DNA of 64,000 nt from Prostheceraeus crozeri (Eukaryota; Platyhelminthes; Polycladida; Euryleptidae), in NCBI GenBank assembly GCA_907163375.1, contig CAJQUW010009227.1, positions 392,785 through 456,784 of the forward strand, in the 5' to 3' direction. Each line of letters opens with the position of its first letter. Position 1 is the first letter of the stretch. Under the pieces are notes generated by a model, which searched no databases, was not told the origin of the DNA, and saw only the letters and a program-made list of their open reading frames with translations. A program made the position numbers and the translations under genes. Shown in pieces: positions 13,054 through 25,230 of the stretch.

Positions 13054-14411
13054 ACATCTTTTGCATGGCAATTTGATCTATTGTTTATTTAATTTCACTC
13101 TGTTGTAAACACACTACTGACATTCCGTATAAGCTAGTGTGACAGCACTAATCAATAAATGCTGTTTTGAAAAATATTCGCGCATTAATCTTGGTGATGA
13201 ATGAGCAACAGAAGAGATTAATACTTCCCTTCGATGGAGAAAAGTCGAAGACTTGAGTAATTAAGTTGCCTTAAATGACTGACAACACGTGATTAACTTC
13301 TGCGTGGGACAAGCGCATATCACTGTCTATGACTGATTCAGCCTATCTGCCTCCAACTACATCCCACTATCGTTCACTCTCACTGAGTATAATTGGATTT
13401 TGCTTTCATTACTTTTCCAGACAGACACGCAGACAGAAATAATTCAATTCAATGGTCATATCAAATATCAACAATCCGATGCACAAACAAATATTTCCTT
13501 GACTACTTTGAAGGGAATGGTATGGCATGATGTCCTTCATTACGGCTGAAATTTCAAGTGACTTTCACACAATTCGCTTATCCATTTTCAATCGACTTAA
13601 TTAATGTTATAAAAGCGACTCTGTAAATGTAATCTGTAAATCAGATAAACGTAGGTGTGAAATCAGATAAACGTTTGATCAAAAATTGCAAGGACTGAAA
13701 GGTTAAAGCAATGATATGAAGATACGCCGCATCACGACTCTAGTAGCTTCTGGAAATTGAGGGAACAAGATTATTTTTTGCAGCAAAGCTCTTTGAATAT
13801 ATTATTCAGCATATTAAATATTTATATTATAATTTAATTACAATTTATTTAATTGTTATTCATATTTATTATATATTTATCTGCATATTTATTCAGTACA
13901 TTTACATAGCGATGTACCCAAGTGGCTCACAGCGCAGAGAAACAATGCTAACAAACAACCGAAAGTGAAAGTCACGTGAAAGCATTTGACAGAAGGAAAG
14001 TTTTTAATAGGCGTTTAACAGAATTTAGTGACTGAGCATCACAGATTGTCTGATTCAACAGACGGAAAATAACCAAAACATTCTAGACCAACGCCATACC
14101 AACTCATCCATTGATGTGCGATAGAATGACATAGGTCCTCAATTGAAGAATCCGCGATATCGAATCAGATGGCTTCATAACCCAAGGCAACATGGCATTA
14201 ACCGTCAAGACAAACCACAGAAGCAAGATATCAGTAATTCAAAGCCAGCATCATACTCTGAGGAAGACCATTCCACACCAGTGGAGCAACGTAGCTCAAT
14301 GACCACCAGATAATTTAATGCTAATTTTAGACACTTTTGAAATTGTTGAGTCACTTAATAAACGGAGAGAGCGAGAGGCAACATATAAACGACACATTAG
14401 ACAAATGCCTT

Positions 14412-14617
14412 GGTGTTCCCCGTGGCACACTGGTTAAGTGCATGGCCTGGCGATCTTGCGGTCCAGAGGTCGAGCCCCGAAAGTGTCACTGGAAGTCACT
14501 GGGAAGGGCATCCGGATTGCAAGATCACAACGTCCCAGATTAAAGTCTGACTGATTCAGCATCGTCCAAGCCCCCACAAAGGGGGAGTGGTGATGTTGAA
14601 CCATCATCATCACATCA
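14412..14617 (+). repeat. tRNA-derived SINE, main family, copy 4
   Basis: Near-complete copy. The 3' tail expands into CATCATCATCACATCA, showing the family's ATCA-type simple tail. Confidence 0.87.
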
Positions 14618-14624
14618 TATTAGA

Positions 14625-14812
14625 CATATACAGAGGTGAATTGGAATACAAAGCCTTGTAACTCAAGACAGTCTAGCCTGCTTCTCAAGCGATGAGAGAT
14701 TGGCAGCCACTTTAGTGTTTTCAAAGCAGGAGATATGTGGTCACGTTGACGAGTCCGCAAAACAAGGAGAGCACAAGAATTTTGAATCTTCGGTAATTTG
14801 AGCAAAAAATCT
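14625..14812 (-). pseudogene. CR1/Jockey-like LINE reverse transcriptase fragment
   Basis: The minus-strand frame reads LPKIQNSCALLVLRTRQRDH followed by ISPALKTLKWLPISHRLRSR. This matches the conserved Q-N-x-A-A-R-L ... R-x-x-H-I-x-P-x-L-x-x-L-x-W-L-P stretch after the catalytic domain of CR1/Jockey-type LINEs. It is a short remnant between a SINE and a Penelope-like element. Confidence 0.7.
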
Positions 14813-14845
14813 GATTAGGAAGACCGCAGAGAAGCCAGAAGATAT

Positions 14846-15264
14846 AAGAAAATGTATATCAATGACATTTTCTTTATTATTGATGCCTCTTCTGACTTTC
14901 CTTCCGATAGATTATTAGAAATTGCAAATATTATCAACAGTCATATTCAATTTACTCTTGAAAAAACACAAAATGGCTCCATATCATTTCTAGACACCAC
15001 TGTAAGTTGTCTGAACGATCAGACTTTTTCTTTAAAACTTCACATCAAAAATATCCACTCTTTTCATATCATGCCGCGGAAAAGTCACGTGCCCCATAGC
15101 CAAAAAAACCTCAGTTATAAAAACGGAAAAATCAAGAGCTTTGAGATATTCGACATCAAATGAAGGCAAAATACTCTCGCTACAATTGACTGCTAATAGA
15201 TTCCTTGTGAAAGGGTATCCGAAAAGACTTGTTTATTCCATTTTATTTTCGCCTCCACAACGTA
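14846..15264 (+). pseudogene. Penelope-like element, reverse transcriptase 3' part
   Basis: The frame starts MYINDIFFIID, the YxDD catalytic motif region with the first Asp replaced by Asn. It continues IQFTLEKTQNGSISFLDTTV, typical of the Penelope-like reverse transcriptase palm/thumb. A frameshift near 15130 moves the reading to a second frame with TANRFLVKGYPKR, after which the DD41D transposon begins at 15305. The nuclease domain of the same kind of element resumes beyond the transposon at 17169. The copy is inactive. Confidence 0.72.
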
Positions 15265-15302
15265 GATGAGTTAATGATTTAAATAATAAGAAGTCAAGAA
15301 TG

Positions 15303-17055
15303 TACAGGGTGACTCAAAAGTCTTAATCGGGTTTCAAGTCAAGATTTCTCAGTAAGTATTTGCACTACAACCTTAATTTTTCGTTTATACTGTAGAGGAA
15401 GAACCAGAATTTTAGTAACATATCGCAATTTGTGAAAAAAATCAAGTTAGAGTTCGAACTACTTGCTCATTCATTTTATGGAGGTCAACCAATTTATCAA
15501 ATGGTATGAAACATTGTCCGCTTACGATTTGTTTCTCATTGACTACAACCACATGCTAATACTTCATCATTAAATTTGATTGATCAAGTGACCTGCTAAG
15601 TGTGAACAAGACTTAATGCACATGCGTCCATTGAAATAATAGCGGAAAGTTAATACGAAGGCATAATGAAGAAGGACAACAAAGAAGAATGCTAAGCTAT
15701 CCATTTCCATTAATGTGTGATTGGTACTTATGATAATTATCGAACTTCTACATTAGCTCAATAGTTATGCATGACGTCAAAATGTCGTTGAATTGAAGCA
15801 TAGGCATAGATATCTGTGAAAAGACTGATTTCGGAAACCGTTTAGTACTTAATAGCTGCTGATATTCACTTTTCTATCATAGAAACCAGTGATGTTATCT
15901 GTGCAAGATCGGATCAACGTTGTGTTGCTTATGGCTAAGCATGAGTCCGTAACTACCGCCCGACGGGAGTGGCAAAGAAATTTCACATCAAAGCCACCTT
16001 CTGAAAGCACATTCCGACTTGTGTTTAAGAAATTTACTGAGACGGGTTCTGTCCAAGATGCTGAGCGAAGTGGTCGCCCATCCCTTGATGAGGATGATGT
16101 TTTACGTGTGAAAGAGGAGTTTGAGAACAATCCAAGATCGTCGGTGCGGGATGCAGCCAATCAGCTTGACATGCCACGCGAGACTGTTCGACGTACTCTG
16201 AAGCGAACAATTGGCATGAAATCATTTCACATTTCCCGTGTTCATGAACTGTTGCCACACGACTATGAACCAAGGCTTCAGTGAAGAAATTAGCCGGCTA
16301 TGTGATGATCCCAGCTTCATACACAAGCTATGTTTTTCTGACGAGGCCATCTTTCATCTGAATGGCAAAATTAACAGTCACAACTGTGTGATTTGGGACT
16401 ATGAGAATCCACATTTATGTGACGAGATTCCTCTAAAGTCGAAAGGCTTGGTGTTCTGGGCGGCCATGTTTTGCGACCGGATCATCGGACCTTACTTCTT
16501 TGAAACAACGGTGACGAAAGACTCCTATCTCGAGATGCTGAGGGATTATTTCATTCCTGAACTGAAGAGACTACGAAGATTTTCCACGACAGTCTTCCAA
16601 CAAGATGACGCTCCTCCTCATTGGGGTCTGAATGTGAGAGAATTTCTCAACATCCAATTCCCTAATCGATGGATTGGCAGGAACGGTCCCATCCACTGGC
16701 CAGCTAGGAGCCCAGATTTGACGCCTCTTGATTATTTTTTGTGGGGTCATATCAAGGAGATGGTGTACAAGAATAGGCCAACAGACAACGAAGAACTGCG
16801 AGTGAAGATTGCAGAAGCAGTCCAGTCCGTGACGAAAGTCACGATCAACAAGACTTTTGAAAACTTTCAAAAAAGAGTCATTCTTTGTAATGAAGTTAAC
16901 GGATCTCACTTCCAGCATATATTGTAAAAATGCAAGTCTCTTTGGAAATTCTGGTTCTTCCTCTGCAGTATAAACGAAAAATTGAGTTTGTAGTGCAAAT
17001 ACTTACAGAGAAATCTCAATTTGAAACCCGATTAAGACTTTTGAGTCACCCTGTA
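15303..17055 (+). mobile_element. DD41D mariner-group transposon (rosa/VISITOR-like), complete ends
   Basis: The element occupies 15305-17053 (1749 bp), flanked on both sides by the TA target dinucleotide. Its inverted terminal repeats are about 108 bp (15305-15412 and 16946-17053), beginning CAGGGTGACTCAAAAG, with only a few mismatches between arms. It carries one transposase gene with a single frameshift. It is inserted inside a Penelope-like element, so it is the younger insertion. Confidence 0.92.
15889..16927 (+). pseudogene. DD41D mariner-group transposase, one frameshift
   Basis: The first frame (15889-16284) holds the paired helix-turn-helix DNA-binding region, with a GRPS linker (ERSGRPSLDEDD) and a second helix set (DAANQLDMPRETVRRTLKR). 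The second frame (from 16238) holds the catalytic domain: CFSDEAIFHLNG (first Asp), FQQDDAPPHW (second Asp) and SPDLTPLDYFLWG (third Asp). Counting from the Asp before DAPPHW to the Asp of PLDYF leaves 41 residues between them, the spacing of the rosa/VISITOR group. The frame changes near 16270-16284 by a net +1 shift. Otherwise the gene is intact up to its stop at 16927, which suggests a fairly recent loss. Confidence 0.88.
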
Positions 17056-17168
17056 CATCAAACTCCCGTTCATAAGTGGTTCATGCTCAACACGTTTCAG
17101 ACATGCAGTTAAGCAAGAATATATTTATCTCCTATGGATAAATCAGAAACCGTTTTGAAGATGTCTCA

Positions 17169-17320
17169 AGACTAAAAAGGATTAAACGTGACGACAGATG
17201 CATTTGCGGAGGCAAATATTTATGTTATAAAAAGAATGTTGCTTATCGTGTTGATTGTATTCATTGTTATTATTTTTATGTTGGTGAAACTCATCGTCTA
17301 ATGTTTTCCGTCATCTTCCT
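17169..17320 (+). pseudogene. Penelope-like element, zinc knuckle and GIY-YIG start
   Basis: The open frame reads RLKRIKRDDRCICGGKYLC, then AYRVDCIHCYYFYVGETHR. This has the C-x-C and C-x-x-C pairs and the Y-V-G-E-T motif of the Penelope-like GIY-YIG nuclease. It lies 116 bp beyond the right end of the DD41D transposon and in the same orientation as the reverse transcriptase fragment on the other side, so the two are most simply the halves of one interrupted element. Confidence 0.72.
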
Positions 17321-20000
17321 CATATTCATTTTATTTCCACCTCATTGTTTACAGACGTTTCCTTTTCAGTTCTAAGAGCTGGTTTTGTTGATTCCACACA
17401 TAGGAAAAAGTTAAAAATGAACAGTATCCGACAACTAAGCCCAGAAATCAACAATCAATATGCTTAATACAATGTGGGTGGTTGATATCTATGATCTTTC
17501 ATGCCTTTCCAAGCACCTCTACATCTATGATGGCTTTTGCACTTGAAGTTTGTATTTTAGCTTTGCTTACTTTATGATCTTTCTTTTGATAGTTCATGAT
17601 TAAGGCGCATGCCGAAATATTGAACATTTTTAATGAAAATAAACTTTTATTGATGTTCGTCAATTTTTTGATCTTCAAAAAGGCTAGCATGCACATTTTG
17701 GTTCGTAAATCTCATACTGCCATGAACGATTACGCTTTGAAACGGAGGATAATTTGTAATTTGAATAGAAAGCCAGTCTAAAATCAGTGACATTTACAGA
17801 AGATAAGATAAGCCCGGTATAGCCTGAAGGTGGTAAGAAGATCATTATTTTCTCTGTGGAATCCTCTGAAGTTACTATATGTACCCGAATGTCGCACAGT
17901 AAAAATCAAATGAAAATTTAAAATTCCCGTTCTATGTTGATGAATAAATCTTTGTGACTAAAGGCCCATGAAGACTTCATATAACATCAAAGTTCTTTAA
18001 AAAACCAGGCACCTCTATTATTTTCAAGTATTTCGAGCACTGCTTTCAATCATGAAGAAATGCTCCATAAGTAAAGGAAGTCATGCGTAAAAAGGAAGCA
18101 ATCCTAAAGTAAGATACATTGGTCTACGCACTTTAAATCTTCAAAATAGCACTTTTTTGATAAACATACCAGCCAGACAAGCCTAACAAGATCAACAGCT
18201 TGTGACGCAAGAAAATTATCAGGAAAAAACAGTAGCCATTGACTACATAAACACAAAGGAACTCTTTTGTATTTTGTTGTATGGAAACAATTGAAAAAAT
18301 ACATACGAATTATACATAAACTAATGCGCTAAATATAATCATGATTTAGTCTACGAAATACACCTTCTTAATAAAGTGACTTCCAAAAATATTGCCGAGT
18401 TACTCCAACCACTGCATAGCTATTTTCTCAGCATGGAAGCACTAGCTCATTCCATCATTCAGCATGGAGTTTATGTTGCTTTCAAATAATCCATTGTCTA
18501 TTTCATAATGCCTGAATCTTGGAATATTTGCAAAATCAGAATCTTTTGACAAAGGCAATAAAAATGAGATATTACCTGATAAATTCTTTTGATCTTGGAA
18601 CAATAACATCTGAATCTTCTTCTTCTAGTAATGGCAACCCCATATTTTGTTTTGGACGTTTCGAATAAATATTTATCAGTTCACATATTGTTTATGTAGC
18701 AGAGAGTAAAATTTTGTTTGAAGAATAACAATTAATGCTAAGTTGTATGGAATAATGCGCTCTTTGCTTGTCTCATAATTGCCGATGAAGTTGTATTTCA
18801 TCATCGAATTATGATGAACAAAAATAATTGTTCATTATTGAGAATTCATCTGATCTACTCTTGACATTTAAAGCATCGTCAATTATGAGTTACTATTTTT
18901 TGAAAAGTTGAAGGTTTCATGCTTCTTTTCTTTTGTTATGTCTTTGAAAGGTTTCTTTTTCAAGGATTTTATTATGTCTAGCCATTAATGAAAGGATTCT
19001 GATCTAGAAATAGTCAGAAGAAAGAACTCCCATTGTATGGAGAAATAGTTTCTATCATAATTCTCTCATAGAGAATAATTTCTCTCACAAGTAAAAAACA
19101 ATCGCAAAATTAGTAGGACTAGACATTTATAAAACGTATTAGGTGCTGTTTAATGATTTGCATCATATTTCTACAATACAGAATTAGCACACAAACATAT
19201 TTGTGTGAATTTAGTGCATCAGCAATGAACGATTTTTGTATTTACTCTGATAATTCTCGAGCATCTACCAACATCATTAATGGTAAATGGCAGTGTCGGA
19301 CAAAACCTGATGAATCTAATGCGCAGTGTCACTGGTAATTAAACAAAGACCATCTTATCAAAAACTGGAAAATGGATACTTCTTCCATTATACGATTTCC
19401 AAATAATCGGTCAATGTGGCATCGCGAAATGACATTAACCTAAGGCTACCGTTTGTGGAGCCCATGCATGGTTTTTGAAAATGATATGTATGGCTGACAT
19501 AGTATGTAGGCCTACACGCATGCAGATGTAACATGATCAATTGTAGCACTATCAATTTTATCTTGCACGGCTCTCGGGCGGATAGTTCCGCTGCTCTTAC
19601 AGACTGCTTTATTTCGATGAAATAAGGTTTGTGTCTATCATATCAATAAAAGAAATTTATATTACCGTCTAATTACACAAAAAACGTTCATGGGCCTATT
19701 CAGTCCTCGCAGGAATTGCAGAATGTAAATTATCATTTGTTAATATTAATTAATCAAATTAATTGCGTACAATGCTGTAGTGTGCATTCACATATAGAAT
19801 TTTGTTATATGATACGACCACTGTACATACAGCAGCCGGAATAAATTGCAGAATAAAGGAATTTCAAGCCTTACTGCATTTTAAAATTGATGGCTTGCGA
19901 GCCTCTTCGCGGCCACTCCTTGTGACCCACTACCCCAACTTGGTTGCCACCACTGACCTAACGCAAGAGCGGTGCAGTCAGTGCAGTCCTTGAACAATTG
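17321..20000. other. Intron, nothing firmly recognised
   Basis: AT-rich. A minus-strand open stretch at 18576-18697 ends in a GTAATA donor but fits no exon phase. The remaining frames look random. Confidence 0.5.
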
Positions 20001-20075
20001 AGATATCCTACCACCAAAAGTGCTTCCCGAGAATTGAACCCGGGTATTCCACATAGCATGCAATGTCAAGTGAAA
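20000..20075 (-). repeat. B-box-like tRNA-derived fragment
   Basis: The minus strand has CCCGGGTTCAATTCTCGGG, a T-arm/B-box-like hairpin. I see no A box at the right distance. Probably a truncated SINE head. Confidence 0.35.
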
Positions 20076-20978
20076 TCACAATTCCTCACCGTTTAAAACC
20101 ACCTCTCTGACGTCATCAATTCACTCTCAATCATATTTTCAAGCAGATTCAAACTATGGAAAATGCTTTCATTTGTCAAATACCACAATATAATTCATTG
20201 ATGATTGCGGTGACAATGAATTCAACAGATCATTGAGAAATATATTTATCGACTAATGACGACTATTGTCATAATCTTTTGGGAAGTACTGCGCCACTCA
20301 ATCGTCTTTGAAATGCTAAAAACCCATAACTGTGGAATGCTAGTGAAAATCTGTCAATAAATCTCCGATTTGTCACTTAACTTAACGGTAGCCAATATCT
20401 CGTCACTCCAATGACGAATTTCCACACTGATTGACTTTCCAAGCGGTAATTAGATTAAGGGACTGACACAATAAATTCCGTCATGAAGCATGCAGATTAA
20501 TCAGCTTTGGAATTTTCAAATTAGAAGTGAGTTAAGACTCACTTTGTCATAAAAATGTTGTCATGTTTATTTTATTTTCTGAATGATAGCACCGACGATA
20601 TTTCTCTCAGTATGCATAAACAATTCCCACTTCCCACTTTGTCGATAATTGCGAAAAATTCATCATTCAATGATGCAACAAACTTTAAAAGCTTCCTTGG
20701 CAACGCAAGAAAAATGAATGAATTGAATAAACAGTGTGAACCTGAATTGCGTGGTCGTTCTTAACAAGATTAGGCAGGCAAGTACCTCGATATATTGAAA
20801 TCGATGGAAGATGACCGGATACAGGTTCACTCAATCCTTGAAACCATCTAATTAAGATGTGGGCAGAGTTGCTGCGTTCTCAATTCTTCTTCTGTCTATC
20901 CCGTTCTTCGCTGCTGAAACGCTTAAAGAATTGTAAGAACTTTGAAGGAGTGTCAATTCATTAAAGCATGATAAATGC

Positions 20979-21191
20979 GGTGGTCTCCGTGGCACATTGG
21001 TTAAGTGCTTGGCCTAGCGATCTTTCTGTCCAGAGGTCGAGCCCCGAAGGTGTCATTGGAAGGCAGGAGGAAGGGCATTCGGACTAAGAGATCATAACGC
21101 TCCAGATTAAAGTCTGACTATGTCATCACCGTCCAAGCCCTCATCAGCATGAGGAGAAGTGACATTACACCATCATTTTCATTCATTCATG
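20979..21191 (+). repeat. tRNA-derived SINE, main family, copy 5
   Basis: Near-complete copy. The tail is CACCATCATTTTCATTCATT, again ATCA/TTCA-type repeats. Confidence 0.87.
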
Positions 21192-22271
21192 ATAAATATC
21201 TACTGAGGACTGACGACCCACAACACTGACATTATCAGCCATGGAGGGTTGACGAAGTAACAATCTTATCTGATAACTCAGGATGAATATCAAAGATCGT
21301 GGGGTCCACGAATTTCTCCGTTCACAATAACATCTGATCACACTGCATTAATTTACGAGAGCGGCACTTCAAGGAACAAAAGCGCGGATAATTAACTACT
21401 ACAATGTATGTTTCATTTACAATGTCATTTGAAAGATCAATCAACTAAATTGCTCTAAAAACACGAATGTTGAAAAAAAACGGCAGTCACCTGATGTGTT
21501 TCTAGCAGTTTGAGCATTGAAGCCACGATCTCCTTTTTGAGCTTCCCAGGATAATTATGGATCAAAGCATATACTCATTATTCGATAAAATTATGCTGTT
21601 ATTCAACACTTCTTGTGACTACAACTATACTTTATAAGATAGCGATGATAGATGCATGGAATGCATGAGTTATACTATATATCAGTCTTGATGTGAATTG
21701 TATTGAAAATTGTGCAAAAGATGCTCCCACTTCTTACAAATATCGTATGTAATAATGTAAGTGACATCTCCTCACTATATGTATTTACCCGCATCGATAG
21801 TTTAAGAAGACATCTCTGACATCGTTTACAAAAACAACATTATTTTCATACATTCCTAAGTGACAAATAATGAAGAAAATTAACGAAAATTTCCCCTTTC
21901 GGAATTTGATCACAACCGAAAATTAACCACTGATCCAAAAGTAGACAACGCAGAACATTTTTATTTTCTGACAATCAATTCGGCAGGAGCAGCCCACACT
22001 TTACGGAAAACTATCTACTAAGGCTGCTCCTTGAGTGTCGCTTCAATCGGTCGCTGAGTCACCAACTGACACACAAAAAATTCGCTAAAACAGATGACAC
22101 TAAAGAAGTATGTATATAATATACATTTGGTAAACAATCAATAACTCAGAAATTTTGGACTGCTTGCTCTCTGAAATATCGCGTGATAAGACAGACCCCT
22201 TAATACTTCAAGACGCTAATAAAGGAGAGACATTGTTAAGTATTATTAAAGACAATCACAACAAGACCAGC

Positions 22272-22466
22272 AGTGCTCTCCGCGACACAGTGGATAAGTG
22301 CTTGACTCAGCGATCTTTTGGTCTAGAGGTCGAGCTCCGAAAGTGTCATTGGAAGTCGTCAAGAATGGTAAAAGTATCGCAACTTTCCAACTAATTCTGG
22401 CAATGTCAGCACCGTCCAAGTCCCCAGTAGGGCTTAATGCTTAATGTTATGACGTTAAGGCTCCAT
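22272..22466 (+). repeat. tRNA-derived SINE, main family, copy 6
   Basis: More diverged copy. The head is CTCTCCGCGACACAGTGGAT and the B box GAGGTCGAGCTCC. The central body is partly rearranged. Confidence 0.8.
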
Positions 22467-23139
22467 AATGTGACGGTGAAAAATGCGCAATTATAATAGG
22501 ATTGCCTTCCAACTATTTTAATAGAAACACAGTGCAAATGCTGAGAATGAAATAGTTTGACAACTATCCTGATTTAGTACGAAAGATGCGCGCTAGTAAG
22601 GTGTCGGAGAGATTTTTGGGTAAAGTCATATTTTCATAAATTAAAGTCGACGAGATTTAGCATTTGGAATGGAGATGAATTTCGCAGGTTTCTATAACAG
22701 CAAACATGTCATATTTTCTATTGCTAGGCGTGTATTCTATTTGCACTGCGAGAATTATTTCATTAGTGTACCATTTGGAAAATACTCTGTATTTCATATG
22801 GCAAACAAATTATCGGCTTTTGAGACACTTCTGTAAACATTGGGACTGTTCATTCATCATTGCAATAAAGCTGAATTCGATCCAGGTCTCAAACCTCTAA
22901 CCCAACTGTTGACTTTCCTCCGCTGTTTCGAGTGCATTTCTGAGAGAGTGGAAATTAAAGCGTGTAACATATCGTGAAGTGTGAACTTCATTTCACAATC
23001 GATCGAACTGAATGCATATTTGAATAACTTCTACACTCAACTTCGTTGATTACTTTTGTTTTACATCAGTTGCTTATTTACTCTTGCTCTTCAATTCTTC
23101 CCCAGCTTTGAGGGTAGGATACTGGGGTTGTGCCGACCG

Positions 23140-23275
23140 TCGCTAGAATGGATTTCCATCCATGAATCTTCTGCATTCTGCTCGGTCTTGCGATAATTGA
23201 GAGTCCACATGCAAGACATCCAAATCTCTCTTCACGTTGTGATACCATCTCTTTCTCTGACCACCTTTGATGTTC
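23140..23275 (-). pseudogene. LINE reverse transcriptase C-terminal fragment
   Basis: The minus-strand frame reads GQRKRWYHNVKRDLDVL, then QLSQDRAECRRFM, ending at a stop. This is the G-R-x-K-x-R-W-x-D-x-x-K-x-D-L ... A-x-D-R-x-x-W-R motif at the C-terminus of many RTE/CR1-type LINE proteins. Only the tail is left. Confidence 0.6.
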
Positions 23276-23657
23276 GGTGCTGTCACTTCAAAACTTAGTT
23301 TTCTCTGTGTCTACTTCCAGTTCGGCATCCGTTGCGTAGGACTGATTCCAGATCACGCAAGTTCTGCATGTCTCACAGTTCACACACAAAACGATGGTTC
23401 TCATTTCTCACCAGGAGGGATTAGGTAATCAAGTCTTATGGGCCATGTCTCCGGCGCATGCTGTAAGACGCTTCATAGAGATGCTCTTGTTGGCAAGGAC
23501 TTCCATGCGCTTCTTGGACGAGCTGCTATCGCCCACAACATTCTTCGAAATTACTTAGTAACAGAAACAGAATTAAAGTAACAGGAATCATCGACCACTT
23601 CAATGAAGTCCTCACTCATCACAATCTTAATGATCTTACTTTATCATTGATACTTAC

Positions 23658-24095
23658 GTGCTACATCGCTATTGCAAGACGAAATTTCAAAAAAAGATAA
23701 ACTGCATGGCCAGCAGGATTCGTTCTCCAATCTTTCGATTCATAACAGGTGCTAACTTTCTTTACAGCGTCAGCATCTTCGTAAGTTATAATTCGAAATA
23801 TATTGCATCGATAGACAAGGCTTATTTTATTCATTTTAGCTTTTATGGAGTGAAACGCAGCAACACAATAACAATAAAACACATTTGTGATGTTATAGGA
23901 ACGCAAAATACCAGCGACAAAAACACTTCTGATATTCGTCAAAATTTACACATGAAAAATAATTGTCAAGAAAAATTAGTTATTGTTTTCGTCGATTCCA
24001 ATCTTCCGAATGAATGCATTAGTGGACGCATAATATTTTGTGCAACAAATGATAAGAGAAATGTCGGAATGAAAGATTTTAGTTTTCTCACTTAG
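23658..24095 (+). other. Unrecognised 145-codon ORF
   Basis: This is the longest open frame not assigned to an element. It is rich in Asn, Ile, Ser and Lys with no motif I recognise. Composition follows the local AT content, and a minus-strand ORF overlaps it. It may be chance or a very old repeat. Confidence 0.15.
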
Positions 24096-24586
24096 AACAC
24101 GGCGTTGCTTCCGTCTATTTCTTAACTCGCTAGAGCCCAGTGATCAATGTTTTCAGCTTCCAGAACGTAGAATATTACAAATAAATACATTTTCCTCCAT
24201 CATCATCAAAATTTCGCGGTTGAAAGGAAAACAAGCAAAAACCGGAGATTAATTGCGCTAAAATCTAACTTGAAGTATATGTGTGATTTCATGACAGTAT
24301 AATACCAAAGGAAAGTTACTGAACACCAACAGTGGATAAAATCCTTCTCGCACAGATGAAACATCAAAAGCATCTTTAGCTTCAATATTTCACAAATGTT
24401 TAATGTAAAAGTGAAATCTTCTGGAAAGGGATTGCAGGAAATAGAAAGACAGTGTGAGATTGAAGCTCATGATTAAATGTTTCTATCAAAAAGCCAATAT
24501 TCTAATTTACAGTTATTCCATCGCATAAATAATCATTAGACAGCCAAACAGCTTATTAAAACTGAAACATCAAGCAAAACTCCTAC

Positions 24587-24738
24587 CTTATCCATCTTCG
24601 ATGAAGCGTAGAGATTTAGGTGCGCATCTGTTGGAAGCATTTGCCACGCGTTGTAGACTGTATCATATTTCCTTCGTATTCGAGGGAATCGCATAAAGAA
24701 ACAGTCAATTATGAAAAGCTTGATTCCAAGGTAAATAC
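24587..24738 (-). CDS. GRAMD4: GRAMD4-like exon: second hydrophobic block end and KYDT motif
   Basis: The minus-strand acceptor (ACTCTTCGTTGTAG) and donor (AAG then GTAGGAG) frame 152 bases: two bases completing a Gly codon, then 50 codons. The peptide starts IYLGIKLFIIDCFFMRFPR and contains KYDTVYNAWQMLPTDAHL. This matches the strongly conserved region after the second membrane block of GRAMD4 (vertebrate form roughly KYDTPYIIW..LPTD). A 64-bp intron separates it from the exon at 24803-24912. This exon gave the clearest family identification. Its phase-0 end fits direct splicing to the exon at 46-178 across a 24-kb intron. Confidence 0.9.
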
Positions 24739-24802
24739 CTACAACGAAGAGTTGGAAACCACAATATTATCGCAACAAATATACAATGACGTCTTATCTT
24801 AC

Positions 24803-24912
24803 CTATTAGAAAGAAGAGCTTATCGACGGAAAGAAATAGGGACAAAATCAACGCAATAATGATGATTTGAGTAACTTTGAATGTGATGTCAGGAGTTTGC
24901 CACGTTAGGAGG
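24803..24912 (-). CDS. GRAMD4: GRAMD4-like exon: second hydrophobic segment
   Basis: The acceptor (TTCTTGCATTTCAG) and donor (GTAAGA) enclose 110 bases: one base, 36 codons, one base. The peptide opens LLTWQTPDITF and continues into a very hydrophobic stretch (IIIIALILSLFLSV) expected to be a membrane or hairpin segment. The first base C completes an Asn codon with the AA left by the exon at 29206-29249. The last G joins GT of the next exon to give Gly. The W-x-x-P-x-I-T pattern matches the vertebrate family. Confidence 0.9.
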
Positions 24913-25092
24913 CTGAAATGCAAGAATTAGGCTAGACAATGAATTTACGAAGGGATGGGAGATTTTTCGATTTTCGATGCTTTCGGGATATTCTGACAAG
25001 ATTGCCATTTTTCCGAGAAAAAAATCAGGACGGTGCTCCAGAATGTCCGTAGCAGGTGAAATACCTAGGAGAACGACCGACAGAATATCCCA

Positions 25093-25230
25093 GAATAATA
25101 ATAATAAAATTTATTTTTTCTTCCTATCCTCATTTCTTTGTAGTAAGATAGATCGGCAATGTGCATGTACATCTACATGTAAGAAGAGAAGAAATAACAA
25201 TTGTGTTACAAAATTGTCCTTACTTAAGTA
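25093..25230 (-). repeat. LINE-type 3' end
   Basis: On the minus strand the segment ends AATAAATTTTATTATTATTA, a polyadenylation-like word followed by an ATT repeat. This is the usual 3' end of CR1/L2-like LINEs. No coding remnant is clear next to it. Confidence 0.45.

Noticed and set aside
18576-18697. Minus-strand open stretch (MGLPLLEEEDSDVIVPRSKE) with a GTAATA donor
   Set aside because: It ends in phase 2 while the next exon starts in phase 0, and no convincing acceptor is present. An alternative exon cannot be excluded.
21492-21560. Minus-strand stretch ending in a GTGACT donor
   Set aside because: No acceptor with a pyrimidine tract, and no similarity to the expected protein region.
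23661-23942. Minus-strand ORF of 93 codons as a host exon
   Set aside because: It lacks good splice borders and known motifs, and overlaps a longer plus-strand frame of equally random look.
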